A DNA stretch of 59,312 bases from a virus, in IMG/VR virus record IMGVR_UViG_3300032898_000005, positions 1 through 59,312 of that record; one strand, 5' to 3'. Shown here one piece after another: positions 16,693 to 26,048 of the stretch; within the stretch, counting starts at the first letter, position 1; each line of letters opens with the position of its first letter. The notes below the pieces were generated by a model. The model did no database searches and was not told where the DNA came from. It saw only the letters and a program-made list of their open reading frames with translations. Both the position numbers and the translations under genes were made by a program.

Positions 16693-16722
16693 ATTAAAAC
16701 ACGCTTATTGTCTCCCGGTCAA
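16693..16722 (-). promoter_or_regulatory. Promoter TTGACC-18-TTTAAT
   Basis: -35 at 16717-16722 overlaps the last codons of the giant portal gene; -10 at 16693-16698. Drives the 72-aa gene. Confidence 0.8.
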
Positions 16723-19700
16723 GTATTGCTGGTCGGCCCGACGGTTACCACGCCGGTGGCGTCCAGGCCCACCAGCTCGTACTCATTCAGGCATCCGAAG
16801 CCGGACCGGGGCCAGGACAGGATCGAGGTGACCGGCATGGACGACTTCAAGATCACGCTGGTCGAGCCGCCGTTTGCGAACGACTTGGCCGTTCCCGTGT
16901 TGACGGTCCACGACGACAGCGGCCGGAGCGGCGGGACCTCGATCTTGTCGCCGGACTTGATGCCCTTGGCCCAGTCCGGCAGCATGCCCGCATCCCATTT
17001 CATGCCACGGATGACGTTGACCCGAGTGATCCCGCGCTCCTTGAAATCCTCCTGCGTAAGCTCGTACTGGGCTCGGAGGAACGCTCGATAAGCTTCACCA
17101 TGCTGGGCGTATGCCTCGTCGATCTCGTCTTGCTTTCCCGAATCCAGGGTCCATGGGGCTACGTGGCCGCGATCGAGCCCGAACTCGTCGATAGCGGCCT
17201 CCTGCGCGACCAGGGACTTGGTGCTGGTGTCGTTCGACGTACCGGCCCAGTTCTGTACCAGCTTGGCCGCCGCCCATTGCTTGATGTCGGCGGCGGTCAG
17301 CTGCTTGTCGTAGTCGGACAGCGGGTTGAGGGCGTTCTTCTTCGAGATCGTCAGCTCGTACCCGATGTTACTCTTCTTGAACGTGTACTTGTCCGGGTGC
17401 TCGGCCGCGTCCATCATCAGGTTGTAGTGTTCGGTGTCCTCGTTGCCGTCTCCGGCGAACGCGGCGGCCACCATCTTCTTGGGCTCGACCTGGATGCGCG
17501 CGGCCAGCCGGGAAGCTACCAGCTGCTTGTGAGCCACCGCGTCATTCGCGCTGTACGGATGGCCCGGCAGGTCCTCATTGAACAGCGCGTCACGGATCGC
17601 GGTGTGCGACTCGTCCTTGGAGTCCCACGCGCCCATCTCGTGGCTGGCCGGTGCCCCGGGCTCGGGCTTGGGCACCTTGGGCGCGTTGGTCGACGCGGCG
17701 GTAGGCTTGGGCACCTTGGGCTTGGACGGAACCGCCCCGGGCTTGGTGCTCAGCTCGGCTACGATCGCGGCAGCATCGAATTCGACCTTCTCCTGCTTCT
17801 GAGCACCCTGCATGTGCTCACCGATCAGGTTGTACACCTTGACGTTAGACGAGTTCAGGCTGGCGATGGTGGTATCGGCCATCGGCCCGGCCGGGGCGAA
17901 CGTGCCGTCCGGCTGCTTTGCCTCGATCGTTACCTTGCCGTCGCCCTTGTACACCGCCCGCAGTCCGGCGTTTCGCAGTCCGGGCTTGCCCTCCGGGTGA
18001 GGCTCGATCGCGAACATCGAGTCCTTGCCGTCCGTGGTGACCACGTAAGCCCAGTTCCGGCCGTCCGGAGTGACTCCCACGTCGGTGTACGCGACCCCGG
18101 CCGTGGACCCTTCCGGCTTGCCCCCGCCCGGCTCGTCGGAGTTCTCAAGGGCGGCGGCCAGGTCCGCTAGGTGCTCGTCCGAGGTCTCGCCCGGGGCCGG
18201 GTGGGTGGCGGCGGCCGGGGCGGTCGGCTTGGGCTTGGCGGTGCCCAGCTTGGACGCCAGCTTGTCCTGCAGCTTGGCGCTGTGGCTAAGCTCCTCGTGG
18301 GCCTGGGCGTGGGTGATGTCGCCGTTCTTTACCGACGCCACCAGCTGGCTGACGTGCTTCGAGTCGTGACCAGGCAGGTAGTTCCCGCCCTTGGTCTTGG
18401 CTCCGCAGCCGTCGTGGCAGTGGCCCGGCTCGATCTTAGGCTTAGCCGGGGCCGGGTTCGGGTCGAACGTGTGGTTAGCGTGGGCGTCATAGTCCGCAGT
18501 GGAGTGGTAGAACGGGCTGACCGGGTGTCCGCTATTGTTCAGCTTTGTCTCTAGCTTACCCTGCAGCTTGGGCTTGCCGTGGAGCATGCCCAGCGCGGAC
18601 TCGGCCGTGATGTGCCCGTCCTGCACCGCCTGGTGAAGGTGGCTCACGTGCTTGGCGTCGTGGCCGGGCAGGTAGTTGCCGCCCTTGGTCTTGCCGCCGC
18701 ACCCGTCGTGGCAGTCGTTCGCGGCCGGGTCGATCAGCACGTAGCCGTGGTGGTAGGTGTACGCGGTACCGGCGATGTGGTGCCCGTGGAAGCTGTCCTT
18801 GATCAGCCGCGGGATCGCGTGCTTGTTCTTGGGGTCGCTGCCCTCGTGCACCTGGTCGAGGTGGGTCTCCTCCATGTCGTGCCGGTCGGCTGGCTCGATG
18901 TCACCGATCCACGCGGGGATCAGCTCGTCCAGCTCGTGGTACGCTAGCGCCCTATGGTGGCCGTCGACGTCGATGTAGTCGCCGTCCGGGTCGACCACCA
19001 AGACCGCCGGGTTTACGTGCTCGCCCGCCCGGATCTTGCGCTTGAACTCGTCGACCTTACCACGCTGGTGACTGGCCGCCCACTTGTCCATGTCGTCGTG
19101 GTCGACCTCGGCCCACGGCACCAGGTGCGGACCGCTCCAGGTCGCGTCCTTTACCCACTCGATCGAGTCGGGCGGGTAGTTCCGGAGCAGCTGCTGGTAG
19201 ACCTGCTCACCGATGCTGGCCGCGCTCTTCTCGATCGGGTCGCCGGTGGCCTCCAGGGCTCGGCGGACGCGCTTGGGGTGGTCCCTCAGCTCGTCTCGGA
19301 CCGCCGGGTTGTCCTTGAGTTCCGCAGGGTCCCACCACGCGACAGCTTCCGGGTTATCGTTACCTGGATCGTCCGGATTGGCACCCTTGGCACGGTCGAG
19401 GATAGGTACGTCGGACTCGGACCGTACCACCACCACGTGCCCGCGATACGGTCCCGTATCCCAAGTCGCAACAGCGTTTCCCTTTGGAACCGGCAGGCCA
19501 GTCTCTTCCGCCCATTCGCGCCTAGCGGCGTCCTCAACGCTCTCGCCGTCTTCAAGCCTGCCTCCTGGGAACTCCCACTTGCCACCGGCCGGATCGTCCT
19601 CGTCGTGCGCCCGCTGGATCATCAGCACGCGGCCGGTGTCCTTGGCCCGGACTGCCAGCCCGCCCGCCTCGAATTCAGCGGCGTCGGACTTAAACACGTT

Positions 19701-22700
19701 GCGCATCGGCTCGTAGCGGGGCACCACGGTCTTGGGCCATCCCGCCATCTTGGGCTGACGGGTGTCGCGGATCGGTCCGACGTTCAGCGCGCCACGGTTG
19801 ATGACCACGGTGCGGGCCTTGCCCTCGGACACGCCGTCGACGCCGGTCAGGGCGGCCATCCTGCCAGCGTCGTACCGGACCAGGCTCTTGTATGGCTCGG
19901 GCAGCTGCATCGCCGCGTCTTCGAGATCGTCGGCCGACTCGACCTTAGACCCGGGCTTGAACTGCATCGGCATGACGTGGGGAGTATATATCGCCGCCCC
20001 GGACGGCCCCGTCTCGTGGTTGGCGGTGTAGAACCCGGCGGTGCGCCCGCCGGTCGACGTCCGGAAATCGCCGTTAACGAACTGGTCGGCGTAGTCGCTG
20101 GCCCCGCCGCCCTCGCTACCCGAGTGGCCGAGCCAGTCGCCAAACGCGTGGTAGTGGACCGGCCGATCCGGGTCGATCGGGTCGTGCCCCGGCTTGGCGT
20201 TAAAGCCCTGGATCTCCAGCATGCGCTTAAGCACCGGGTCCACGGGGTTGTGCTCGTTGTCGAGCGGCAGCTTGTCAAGCTCCTGCAGCTCGGCCAGGTG
20301 CGGTGCCCAGTCCTCGGGCTTGGTTAGCTTGGCCCCGCCGCCGCTGCCCGCGCCCGGCACGCCCACGAACACCCATCCGTGCTCGTAGCCGTGGGGTCCG
20401 ACCTTGCCCAGCTCGTGCCGCTCGAAGTCCCGGTAGGTCAGGCCGGACGCCAGGTACTCCTCCAGGACCAGCGACTTGGCCACCGACATCGGCGCTACGG
20501 TGGTGGACTCGACCGGGAGTCGCTTGGGCAGGATCGCGCAGCGGCACTCGGGGTGGCCGGGCGGGAAGGTGTCGCCGGTGTCGTACACCTGGTCGATCGG
20601 GATGACGCCCTGATCGACGTTCAGCTTGCAGTGCGGGCACACCCGGTCGTCCTTTGCACTGCTCCACTTCTTGGCGTCCTGGTCGGCCTTCCTGTACTCC
20701 GCGACTGATGCCTGCGTGGTAGCGCGGGCAAGCTCGGTACCGGCGACCATGAGGGCGCGCTGCGGGTTCGACAGGATCTGCTTGATGTCGGCGGCGATCG
20801 TGTCGGCGGAGTCGCCGTCCTCGAATCCCTCGGCCAGGGCGTTGGCCAGGTCGGTCATCCGGGTCTGGGTTACTGACTTGATCGTCTGGATGCCGTAGTC
20901 GTCGAGTAGCTGCTGAAGGCCGTTACCGGCGACCAGGCGGGCCGCCGCCGCGTCGCCCGGGGTCCACTCGTCCCAGAACGTCGAGTCGTAGGCGGAGCTT
21001 AGCTGCTCCCTGGCGGCCTCTCGGCCGACCGCGAATCCCTCGGCCCACAGGTTGCCAAGAACCTGCTGCACCACGTCCTGGATCGCCTGATCGAACCCAC
21101 GAGAGGTCAGCCAGCTCCACGCCTGCTGAGCGAGGTTCGACAGTGCGCCCTTGTTCGCCGTGGCAGTGCGGCTCTGCAGCCAGTCCTCGGCCATGTTCGA
21201 GTGCAGGGCCGCCAGACCGGCGGACAGCCGGTCGGCGTACAGGTCCTTGAGCTGTAGGTCGTACCGCCACCCGGCCCAGTCACGAGGGTAGGCCGTCGTA
21301 GGCCGCCCAGCTTTTGGGAGCACCGCCGCCCGCGACTTCTGGTTCTGGTCGACCGTAGCGCCGTTGTCGTGCTGGTGACCGTCGTGCGCGGCCTCACCAC
21401 GCGGGCAGTAGCGGCAGTTGCCGTCGCCGTCGTCGGTGAAGTCGTGCGGTCCGCTGCGATAGGACTGCTGGATAGGCTGCTCGCCCCGGTGCTGCCGCTG
21501 TCTCCCCACCGACGTGGTAAGCCCGCCCTGGCCGCCCATGAGGTCGTACGGGGCCAGGCCCTGCTGTCCGTCCTGCGAGTCCAGCGGCACGGTCGTGGAC
21601 AGCACCTTCTCGATCCGGCCTGCGATCGTCGGCGGGCCGAAGCATCCGATCACGAACTGGCGGGTGACGCGGTAAGCGTCGTCCGCGTCCAGCGACTTGA
21701 GCAGCTCGCCGTAGTGCTCGACCACCGGCTCGGGCAGGTGCCTCGACTGCCAGTCCTCGACCCGGGTGCCCTTCTTCACCTTGCGCCGCAGCGCGTCCAG
21801 CTCAGACAGCATCGCTTTGGTCGAGGGCCGCGCTGGCTGGTTCTGCTCCGAGCCGGGCAGCTCGTCGCTGGCGGACGGCGGCCGGACCGGCGGTGCCAGC
21901 GGCTTGCCTGCAGCGAAGTCCTCGTGCATCTGCTGCTGGACCTGGGCGTGGGCTTCCTGGGCGGACTGCCGCGCCTGACCCACCTTATCGTCGGGGTGCA
22001 GCTTGGGCGGCGGTGCCGGATGCTGGGGATCGGTGCCCGGGTCGCCCGGCTTGAGCGGCTTACCGAACGCGTCGGCAGGCCCGGCAGGCGGCCCGCCGGG
22101 TGCCGTGCCCGGCGGGCCGCCTGGCTTGGGAGCGCCAGCCGCGCCCGGTGGTGTCGTCCCGGGCTTCGGAGGGGTCGCGGAGCCACTCGGGAGCGCCGGG
22201 CGGCCAGCCGCACCGGGAACTTGCGGAGGGCCGCCCGGAGCGCCTCCGCCGGGCGGCGGGGGTGCGCCGATCGCGGCCGGGGGCGGGGTGCCCATCGGCT
22301 TGCCGGTGGTGGGGTCGATCGAGCCCAGCGGGACCATGCCCGCAGTCGGTGAGACGAACACGGGGTCGGAGGTGATCGGCAGTCCGTACGGGGGCTTGCC
22401 GAGGGCGATGCGGCACTCGTCGATCGGGGCCAGGCCGTTCGACAGCATCTTGACCAGGCGGTCGACGAGGGAGTCCTCGTCCTCGTCCTCCTCCAGGCCC
22501 TCGAACATGAACCGCATGTCCTCTTGCTTCCAGATCACCTGGATTAGGACATTGAAGATGTCGGTCAGGAACGACAAGGTTGGCTTGGTCGACTTGCGCT
22601 GCTGCTTGTCCTGGCTGGCCTTGGCCATCTGGTTCGACGCACCAGGCGACTGGGTGGCGCTGACCTTGGGCGAGATGCCAAGCTCCATCGGCTCGACGTC

Positions 22701-23909
22701 GTAGCCCATGCAGATCTGCGTCATGATCACCTCGTCCGACTGGTCCGCGATCTCGATGGGCTTCATCGGGAACACCTTGGAGCCAGGCGGAAGGGCGATG
22801 CTCTTGTGCTTCCAGGCGGGGTCGCCAGCCAGGGCGTTGTTCTGGTCCTGCCAGATCTGCAGCTGGTTCGGCGTCCAGCCTAGGTTCTCGCCGGGGCTGA
22901 TGTAGTTGCCCGGGATCGTGCCCTCGTCGAAGAAGTCCATCTGAAACTGCTGCTTGCGCAGTCCGGTGATGGTCGGGATCAAGGTGCGTTCGAGGGGCGG
23001 GAAGCCGTACGGGGTCCACGCGCGCTGCGTGTAGGGAAGGTACAGCAGCTGGTCGCCCCGGTACTCCTTGGCGGGCTTGCCCAGCTCCTTGATGACGTCC
23101 TGGTCGGTGCCGTCGAGGATCTGCATCAGGTCGACCCTAGGGACGCCGTAAAGGTACTGCTGGTAGCCGGGCGACGGCGGGGCCACCCGGCCGCCGCGCG
23201 TGTTAACCAGAGGGCGGATCGTGCTGCCGCTGATGACCTCCAGCGCGGCCACGTCGCTGCCGAAGGGTCCTGCGCCCTTCTTCTTCGTGGGGTGCACGTA
23301 CAGCGAGGTCGCGTCGGTTACCAGCATCTCCTCGACGATGGCGTCGATGTAGCTGCCGAAGCTGATGTAGTCGGGGTCGGGCCGCTTGAAGAACCGCACC
23401 ACCTCGGCACGCCGCTCGGCAAAGTCGCGGTGCGCCGCCACGTCGCCGCGCATCTTCTTCTCGGCTTCCTTGGTGGGCATGATGTCCCACTCAAGGCCGC
23501 GAATCTCGTTCTTTCGGAGCTGGATGCACGCGCGGGCGACCGAGTAGATGTCGGCGTACATCCGCAGCGTGCCGAACGACGCGAGCTTGAAGCCCTCCGA
23601 GCCGGGCACGCCTACCGGCATGTTCCAGCCGACCGGCATCTCGCGCTGCCTCGGGCCGGGCCGCTCGTCGTCGCCGTCCGGAACGTTGATCGGCACCGTC
23701 TCGATCGGCGTCAGCGGCGTGAACGTACCGGCCAGGAACTGCATCGGGTCGCGAGGGAGTGGGGCGGCCAGGTTGTGACCGTACAGCATCTGCTGGTAGG
23801 TCGACACGGCCGGGCTCATCACCGACACCCCGCCGACCTGCTTGCGAACCTCGTTCCGCATCTTGGCGCGCTTCATCGCCGCTACCACGCGGGTGGGATC
23901 AGTTGCCAC
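16719..23909 (-). CDS. Giant portal-MuF-Nudix-ParB-like-ART polyvalent protein (2396 aa)
   Basis: One uninterrupted frame. Residues about 90-520 look like a portal protein (MQILDGTDQDVIKELGKPAK, QMDFFDEGTIPGNYIS, ICMGYDVEPMELGIS). A Pro/Gly-rich linker spans about 525-670. Residues about 900-1120 are MuF-like, ending in the zinc motif CPHC ... GHPECRCAI. Residues about 1440-1475 hold a Nudix box (GGRLEDGESVEDAARREWAE then ETG). Around 1630-1665 is a ParB-like VDGHHRALAYHE. Two zinc-like CHDGCG...PGHDAKHVS modules lie near 1735 and 1835. The last 110 residues resemble an ADP-ribosyltransferase (NVIRG, SSWTVNTGTAKSF, NEYE as an ExE motif). GTG at 23909 is preferred. Such effectors are probably packaged in the capsid and injected. 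Confidence 0.85.
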   Translation of the reverse strand: MATDPTRVVAAMKRAKMRNEVRKQVGGVSVMSPAVSTYQQMLYGHNLAAPLPRDPMQFLAGTFTPLTPIETVPINVPDGDDERPGPRQREMPVGWNMPVGVPGSEGFKLASFGTLRMYADIYSVARACIQLRKNEIRGLEWDIMPTKEAEKKMRGDVAAHRDFAERRAEVVRFFKRPDPDYISFGSYIDAIVEEMLVTDATSLYVHPTKKKGAGPFGSDVAALEVISGSTIRPLVNTRGGRVAPPSPGYQQYLYGVPRVDLMQILDGTDQDVIKELGKPAKEYRGDQLLYLPYTQRAWTPYGFPPLERTLIPTITGLRKQQFQMDFFDEGTIPGNYISPGENLGWTPNQLQIWQDQNNALAGDPAWKHKSIALPPGSKVFPMKPIEIADQSDEVIMTQICMGYDVEPMELGISPKVSATQSPGASNQMAKASQDKQQRKSTKPTLSFLTDIFNVLIQVIWKQEDMRFMFEGLEEDEDEDSLVDRLVKMLSNGLAPIDECRIALGKPPYGLPITSDPVFVSPTAGMVPLGSIDPTTGKPMGTPPPAAIGAPPPPGGGAPGGPPQVPGAAGRPALPSGSATPPKPGTTPPGAAGAPKPGGPPGTAPGGPPAGPADAFGKPLKPGDPGTDPQHPAPPPKLHPDDKVGQARQSAQEAHAQVQQQMHEDFAAGKPLAPPVRPPSASDELPGSEQNQPARPSTKAMLSELDALRRKVKKGTRVEDWQSRHLPEPVVEHYGELLKSLDADDAYRVTRQFVIGCFGPPTIAGRIEKVLSTTVPLDSQDGQQGLAPYDLMGGQGGLTTSVGRQRQHRGEQPIQQSYRSGPHDFTDDGDGNCRYCPRGEAAHDGHQHDNGATVDQNQKSRAAVLPKAGRPTTAYPRDWAGWRYDLQLKDLYADRLSAGLAALHSNMAEDWLQSRTATANKGALSNLAQQAWSWLTSRGFDQAIQDVVQQVLGNLWAEGFAVGREAAREQLSSAYDSTFWDEWTPGDAAAARLVAGNGLQQLLDDYGIQTIKSVTQTRMTDLANALAEGFEDGDSADTIAADIKQILSNPQRALMVAGTELARATTQASVAEYRKADQDAKKWSSAKDDRVCPHCKLNVDQGVIPIDQVYDTGDTFPPGHPECRCAILPKRLPVESTTVAPMSVAKSLVLEEYLASGLTYRDFERHELGKVGPHGYEHGWVFVGVPGAGSGGGAKLTKPEDWAPHLAELQELDKLPLDNEHNPVDPVLKRMLEIQGFNAKPGHDPIDPDRPVHYHAFGDWLGHSGSEGGGASDYADQFVNGDFRTSTGGRTAGFYTANHETGPSGAAIYTPHVMPMQFKPGSKVESADDLEDAAMQLPEPYKSLVRYDAGRMAALTGVDGVSEGKARTVVINRGALNVGPIRDTRQPKMAGWPKTVVPRYEPMRNVFKSDAAEFEAGGLAVRAKDTGRVLMIQRAHDEDDPAGGKWEFPGGRLEDGESVEDAARREWAEETGLPVPKGNAVATWDTGPYRGHVVVVRSESDVPILDRAKGANPDDPGNDNPEAVAWWDPAELKDNPAVRDELRDHPKRVRRALEATGDPIEKSAASIGEQVYQQLLRNYPPDSIEWVKDATWSGPHLVPWAEVDHDDMDKWAASHQRGKVDEFKRKIRAGEHVNPAVLVVDPDGDYIDVDGHHRALAYHELDELIPAWIGDIEPADRHDMEETHLDQVHEGSDPKNKHAIPRLIKDSFHGHHIAGTAYTYHHGYVLIDPAANDCHDGCGGKTKGGNYLPGHDAKHVSHLHQAVQDGHITAESALGMLHGKPKLQGKLETKLNNSGHPVSPFYHSTADYDAHANHTFDPNPAPAKPKIEPGHCHDGCGAKTKGGNYLPGHDSKHVSQLVASVKNGDITHAQAHEELSHSAKLQDKLASKLGTAKPKPTAPAAATHPAPGETSDEHLADLAAALENSDEPGGGKPEGSTAGVAYTDVGVTPDGRNWAYVVTTDGKDSMFAIEPHPEGKPGLRNAGLRAVYKGDGKVTIEAKQPDGTFAPAGPMADTTIASLNSSNVKVYNLIGEHMQGAQKQEKVEFDAAAIVAELSTKPGAVPSKPKVPKPTAASTNAPKVPKPEPGAPASHEMGAWDSKDESHTAIRDALFNEDLPGHPYSANDAVAHKQLVASRLAARIQVEPKKMVAAAFAGDGNEDTEHYNLMMDAAEHPDKYTFKKSNIGYELTISKKNALNPLSDYDKQLTAADIKQWAAAKLVQNWAGTSNDTSTKSLVAQEAAIDEFGLDRGHVAPWTLDSGKQDEIDEAYAQHGEAYRAFLRAQYELTQEDFKERGITRVNVIRGMKWDAGMLPDWAKGIKSGDKIEVPPLRPLSSWTVNTGTAKSFANGGSTSVILKSSMPVTSILSWPRSGFGCLNEYELVGLDATGVVTVGPTSNT
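16745..16760 (+). repeat. Dispersed polar motif, site 4
   Basis: TTACCACGCCGGTGGC, perfect copy of the genome-wide motif, inside the last codons of the giant portal gene (read there as A-T-G-V-V-T). Confidence 0.65.
19057..19072 (+). repeat. Dispersed polar motif, site 5
   Basis: TTACCACGCTGGTGAC in the portal gene, in a different reading phase from the other coding copies (codons read S-H-Q-R-G-K), so protein sequence does not explain it. Confidence 0.55.
23882..23897 (+). repeat. Dispersed polar motif, site 6
   Basis: CTACCACGCGGGTGGG at the 5' end of the portal gene. Copy of the genome-wide motif with G for the final C. Confidence 0.55.
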
Positions 23910-24285
23910 CGTCACCTCGTCCGCTCGTCGCCGCGTCAATGTGGGCCATGAGACGCTGCTCCAAGGATACCAGCTCGGTGGAGACGTGTCGACGCATGCG
24001 CTCGTCGCGCCTGTCCATGTGCGGCCCGTGGTGCTTGTTCCACCAGGCCAGTAGGCGCTTGCCCACCGAGTCCCGGAAGTACCAGACCACGAACCCGCCG
24101 AGCGCCAGGTCCTCGTACGTCGCGATCGTGTTCGACCACGTTCCGCCCTCCGGCCAGGCGAAGTACAGGCGGAACGTGGCGAACCTGCTGCCGAGCAGGG
24201 ACAGCGCCGCGACGACCAGCGCCACGGTGAGGGCGATCAGGTCGTCGCGCCTAGCCCTGGCCAGGTCCCTCGGAGACAGTCGCAT
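23899..24285 (-). CDS. Membrane protein with C-terminal cytoplasmic helix (128 aa)
   Basis: A hydrophobic segment at about residues 16-35 (LIALTVALVVAALSLLGS) and a second weaker one around 58-70 (LALGGFVVWYF), followed by a charged helix RRDERMRRHVSTELVSLEQR. It overlaps the start of the giant portal gene by 11 nt and the previous gene by 35 nt. A membrane protein in the head module could be a second holin-like or injection-associated protein; nothing decides between these. Confidence 0.7.
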   Translation of the reverse strand: MRLSPRDLARARRDDLIALTVALVVAALSLLGSRFATFRLYFAWPEGGTWSNTIATYEDLALGGFVVWYFRDSVGKRLLAWWNKHHGPHMDRRDERMRRHVSTELVSLEQRLMAHIDAATSGRGDGGN

Positions 24286-24787
24286 CCGGCGAGTCTACCG
24301 TGCCATGTCGCGCCACCTCAATGAGGGCCTCCAGCCGGTGCACCGCCTGGGCGACGTGCTCGCGGCACGGGTGCCGCCGCAGCGCGTTACGGACGCCGAC
24401 CAGGCCGTCTCTCCCGGTCAGCGTCGAGATCAGCAGCGATATGTCCTCGTCGAGGTCGTCGACCCGGATGAACGAGGACTCGTCGGGGTCGCCCTGGTCC
24501 TCGAACAGGACGCCGGTCCAGTCGACCTCCCGAGCTGGCCAGAACTCGACAACGGCCGGGGTGCCGTTCGGGTGGAACTCAAGCCGCTTCACCCGGGGGC
24601 ACGCTCGGGCGTGGTACCCGCCGCAGTGCATGCAGGTGTTGCCGTCGAGCTGCTCGATCTCCTCCTCGGTCAGCGACCGCTGCAGGCGTCGCTCCATCTC
24701 GCGACGGCGGGACAGGTCCTGGAGGATCCGCATGTTCTGGATCGCCTGCTCGCGGTCGCTGCCGAGCGACCTTACCGGCGTGCTCAC
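24251..24787 (-). CDS. Zinc-knuckle protein of the packaging region (178 aa)
   Basis: The GTG at 24787 overlaps the TGA of the membrane gene upstream (GTGA), so it is preferred to an upstream ATG. The N-terminal helix is charged (REQAIQNMRILQDLSRRREM), followed by CMHCGGYHARACPRVKR (a CxxC...H...C zinc-like cluster near residue 60), then a beta-rich region and a His-rich helix with RHPCREHVAQAVHR. Immediate neighbour of the portal, but no family could be named. Confidence 0.65.
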   Translation of the reverse strand: MSTPVRSLGSDREQAIQNMRILQDLSRRREMERRLQRSLTEEEIEQLDGNTCMHCGGYHARACPRVKRLEFHPNGTPAVVEFWPAREVDWTGVLFEDQGDPDESSFIRVDDLDEDISLLISTLTGRDGLVGVRNALRRHPCREHVAQAVHRLEALIEVARHGTVDSPDATVSEGPGQG

Positions 24788-25020
24788 CAGGGGAAGCCCA
24801 TGAGCATGACCAGCTTGGCGGTGCCGAGCACGCACAGCCCGGAGAAGCACAGGAAGAACAGCAGCACGCTGAACAGGCCGAACGCCCTGGCCAGCTTGAA
24901 CAGCGGCAGCTGCTCGACGGTGCGGTCCGGCGGCGGCCCCACGGGCTCGGGCCGTCCGAAGGTCTTAGGCTGCATCTCGATCCGCCGGAATCGCTGGGTC
25001 GGCGCGCCTGGGTCGGTCAC
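24784..25020 (-). CDS. Single-span membrane protein (78 aa)
   Basis: Polar Pro-rich N-terminus (PEPVGPPPDRTVEQLPLFKL) and a single hydrophobic segment (GLFSVLLFFLCFSGLCVLG) at about residues 48-66. It is the first gene of the unit running into the portal gene, behind its own promoter, and is coupled to the zinc-knuckle gene by a GTGA overlap. Function unknown; a small inner-membrane protein. Confidence 0.68.
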   Translation of the reverse strand: MTDPGAPTQRFRRIEMQPKTFGRPEPVGPPPDRTVEQLPLFKLARAFGLFSVLLFFLCFSGLCVLGTAKLVMLMGFPW

Positions 25021-25105
25021 GTCACTGCCTCTCGTCTAGGGCGACGGCCCCGGCCCTCCGCCCGAGGGATAGGAGGAGCCAGGTAGCCGGGGCCGCCTGC
25101 CCCGT

Positions 25106-25135
25106 AGGCTACCAGCGGGCTTGTCACGGAGTCAA
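25106..25135 (-). promoter_or_regulatory. Promoter TTGACT-18-TAGCCT
   Basis: -35 at 25130-25135, -10 at 25106-25111. Likely start of the unit ending with the giant portal gene. Confidence 0.75.
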
Positions 25136-25147
25136 GAGACACAGACA

Positions 25148-25179
25148 GGCCCGGCACCCCGCGTGGCGGGGGCCGGGCC
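25148..25179 (-). terminator. Hairpin after the GHDA zinc-module gene
   Basis: Arms GGCCCGGC (25148-25155) and GCCGGGCC (25172-25179), with an inner GC pairing, located 12 nt past the stop at 25191. Confidence 0.75.
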
Positions 25180-25190
25180 GGAGTCGGTTC

Positions 25191-25892
25191 CTACTTGGCG
25201 TCGGCTGGGGCCGGGGCCGCGTCCTTGGCGGCGGCCTTGGCCTGCTTGGCGGCGGCGGCCTTGTCGGCCCTGGCCTGCGCGTTGTCCAGCGCGCGGGTGG
25301 TCTTGGCCTTCAGCGGCTCGGAGATCTTGGCGGCGGCCTTGATCGCCTCGTCCCGGGAGGTCTCGCCCTTGCCGACCAGCGCGACCAGGTTGCTGACCAT
25401 CCGGGCGTCGTGGCCCTGGCGGAACAGCGAGCCCTTGCCGGTGACCTGGCCGCAGCCGCACTGGCACTGGACCGGGACCAGCTCGGGCTTGGGGGTCTTG
25501 GCGGGCTTCTCGGTCTTGGCGGGCTTAGTAGCCATCGCGGTCTCCTCAGTGTCAGTGCTGCTGCAGTATTCCTCGTGCTCCTCGCCCTCGGGGGCGAAGC
25601 ACTCGTCGCAAGTATCGGCGACGCTGACCCCGGCCGCGATGCGGTCGGCGTCGGTGACCGGGCGAGCCCAGAACCGGCTAGCGACGCCGCCGAACCAGAA
25701 CTCGCCGCCGACGATCCCGTCCACCACGTACTTGACGTGCAGGCCGTCGCGGTCGGTACTGATCAGGGCCAGCTTGCCCTCGGCCAGAGGCGACTTGCGG
25801 TCGCGGCCCAGCAGGACCAACTGGTCGGCGTGACCGTGGTCCTTGTGGGTGCCCCAAGTCGGCTCGGTCGCGGTGGTGGTGGTCTCGCTCAT
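25191..25892 (-). CDS. Zinc-like GHDA-module protein with Lys/Ala tail (233 aa)
   Basis: The ATG at 25892 has GGAGCCCGAG upstream. Residues 1-90 form an unassigned domain (LALISTDRDGLHVKYVVDGI) with CDEC near residue 97. Residues about 145-185 carry QCQCGCG then RQGHDARMVSNL, a Cys/His module also present twice in the giant portal protein and once in the 50479 gene. The tail is Ala/Lys-rich and histone-like. An in-frame ATG at 25535 with GAGGAG upstream may start a shorter product holding only the module and tail. DNA or nucleoprotein binding is plausible but unproven. Confidence 0.7.
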   Translation of the reverse strand: MSETTTTATEPTWGTHKDHGHADQLVLLGRDRKSPLAEGKLALISTDRDGLHVKYVVDGIVGGEFWFGGVASRFWARPVTDADRIAAGVSVADTCDECFAPEGEEHEEYCSSTDTEETAMATKPAKTEKPAKTPKPELVPVQCQCGCGQVTGKGSLFRQGHDARMVSNLVALVGKGETSRDEAIKAAAKISEPLKAKTTRALDNAQARADKAAAAKQAKAAAKDAAPAPADAK

Positions 25893-25936
25893 CTCGGGCT
25901 CCTCTCGGCGGGCGGAACGCCCGCCCTGTAATTCCA

Positions 25937-25966
25937 ATTAAACCATGGCCCGTGACTCCTTGACAA
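25937..25966 (-). promoter_or_regulatory. Promoter TTGTCA-18-TTTAAT
   Basis: -35 at 25961-25966, -10 at 25937-25942, spacer ending CATGG. The leader contains a GGCGGGC/GCCCGCC hairpin before the start of the 233-aa gene. Confidence 0.85.
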
Positions 25967-26048
25967 GTCCATTCGACATATCCGTGCGAACCAAGATCGT
26001 AGCACACGCTTTGCTTCTCTCGCGTACGCACGAGCCCGCGAACGGGGG

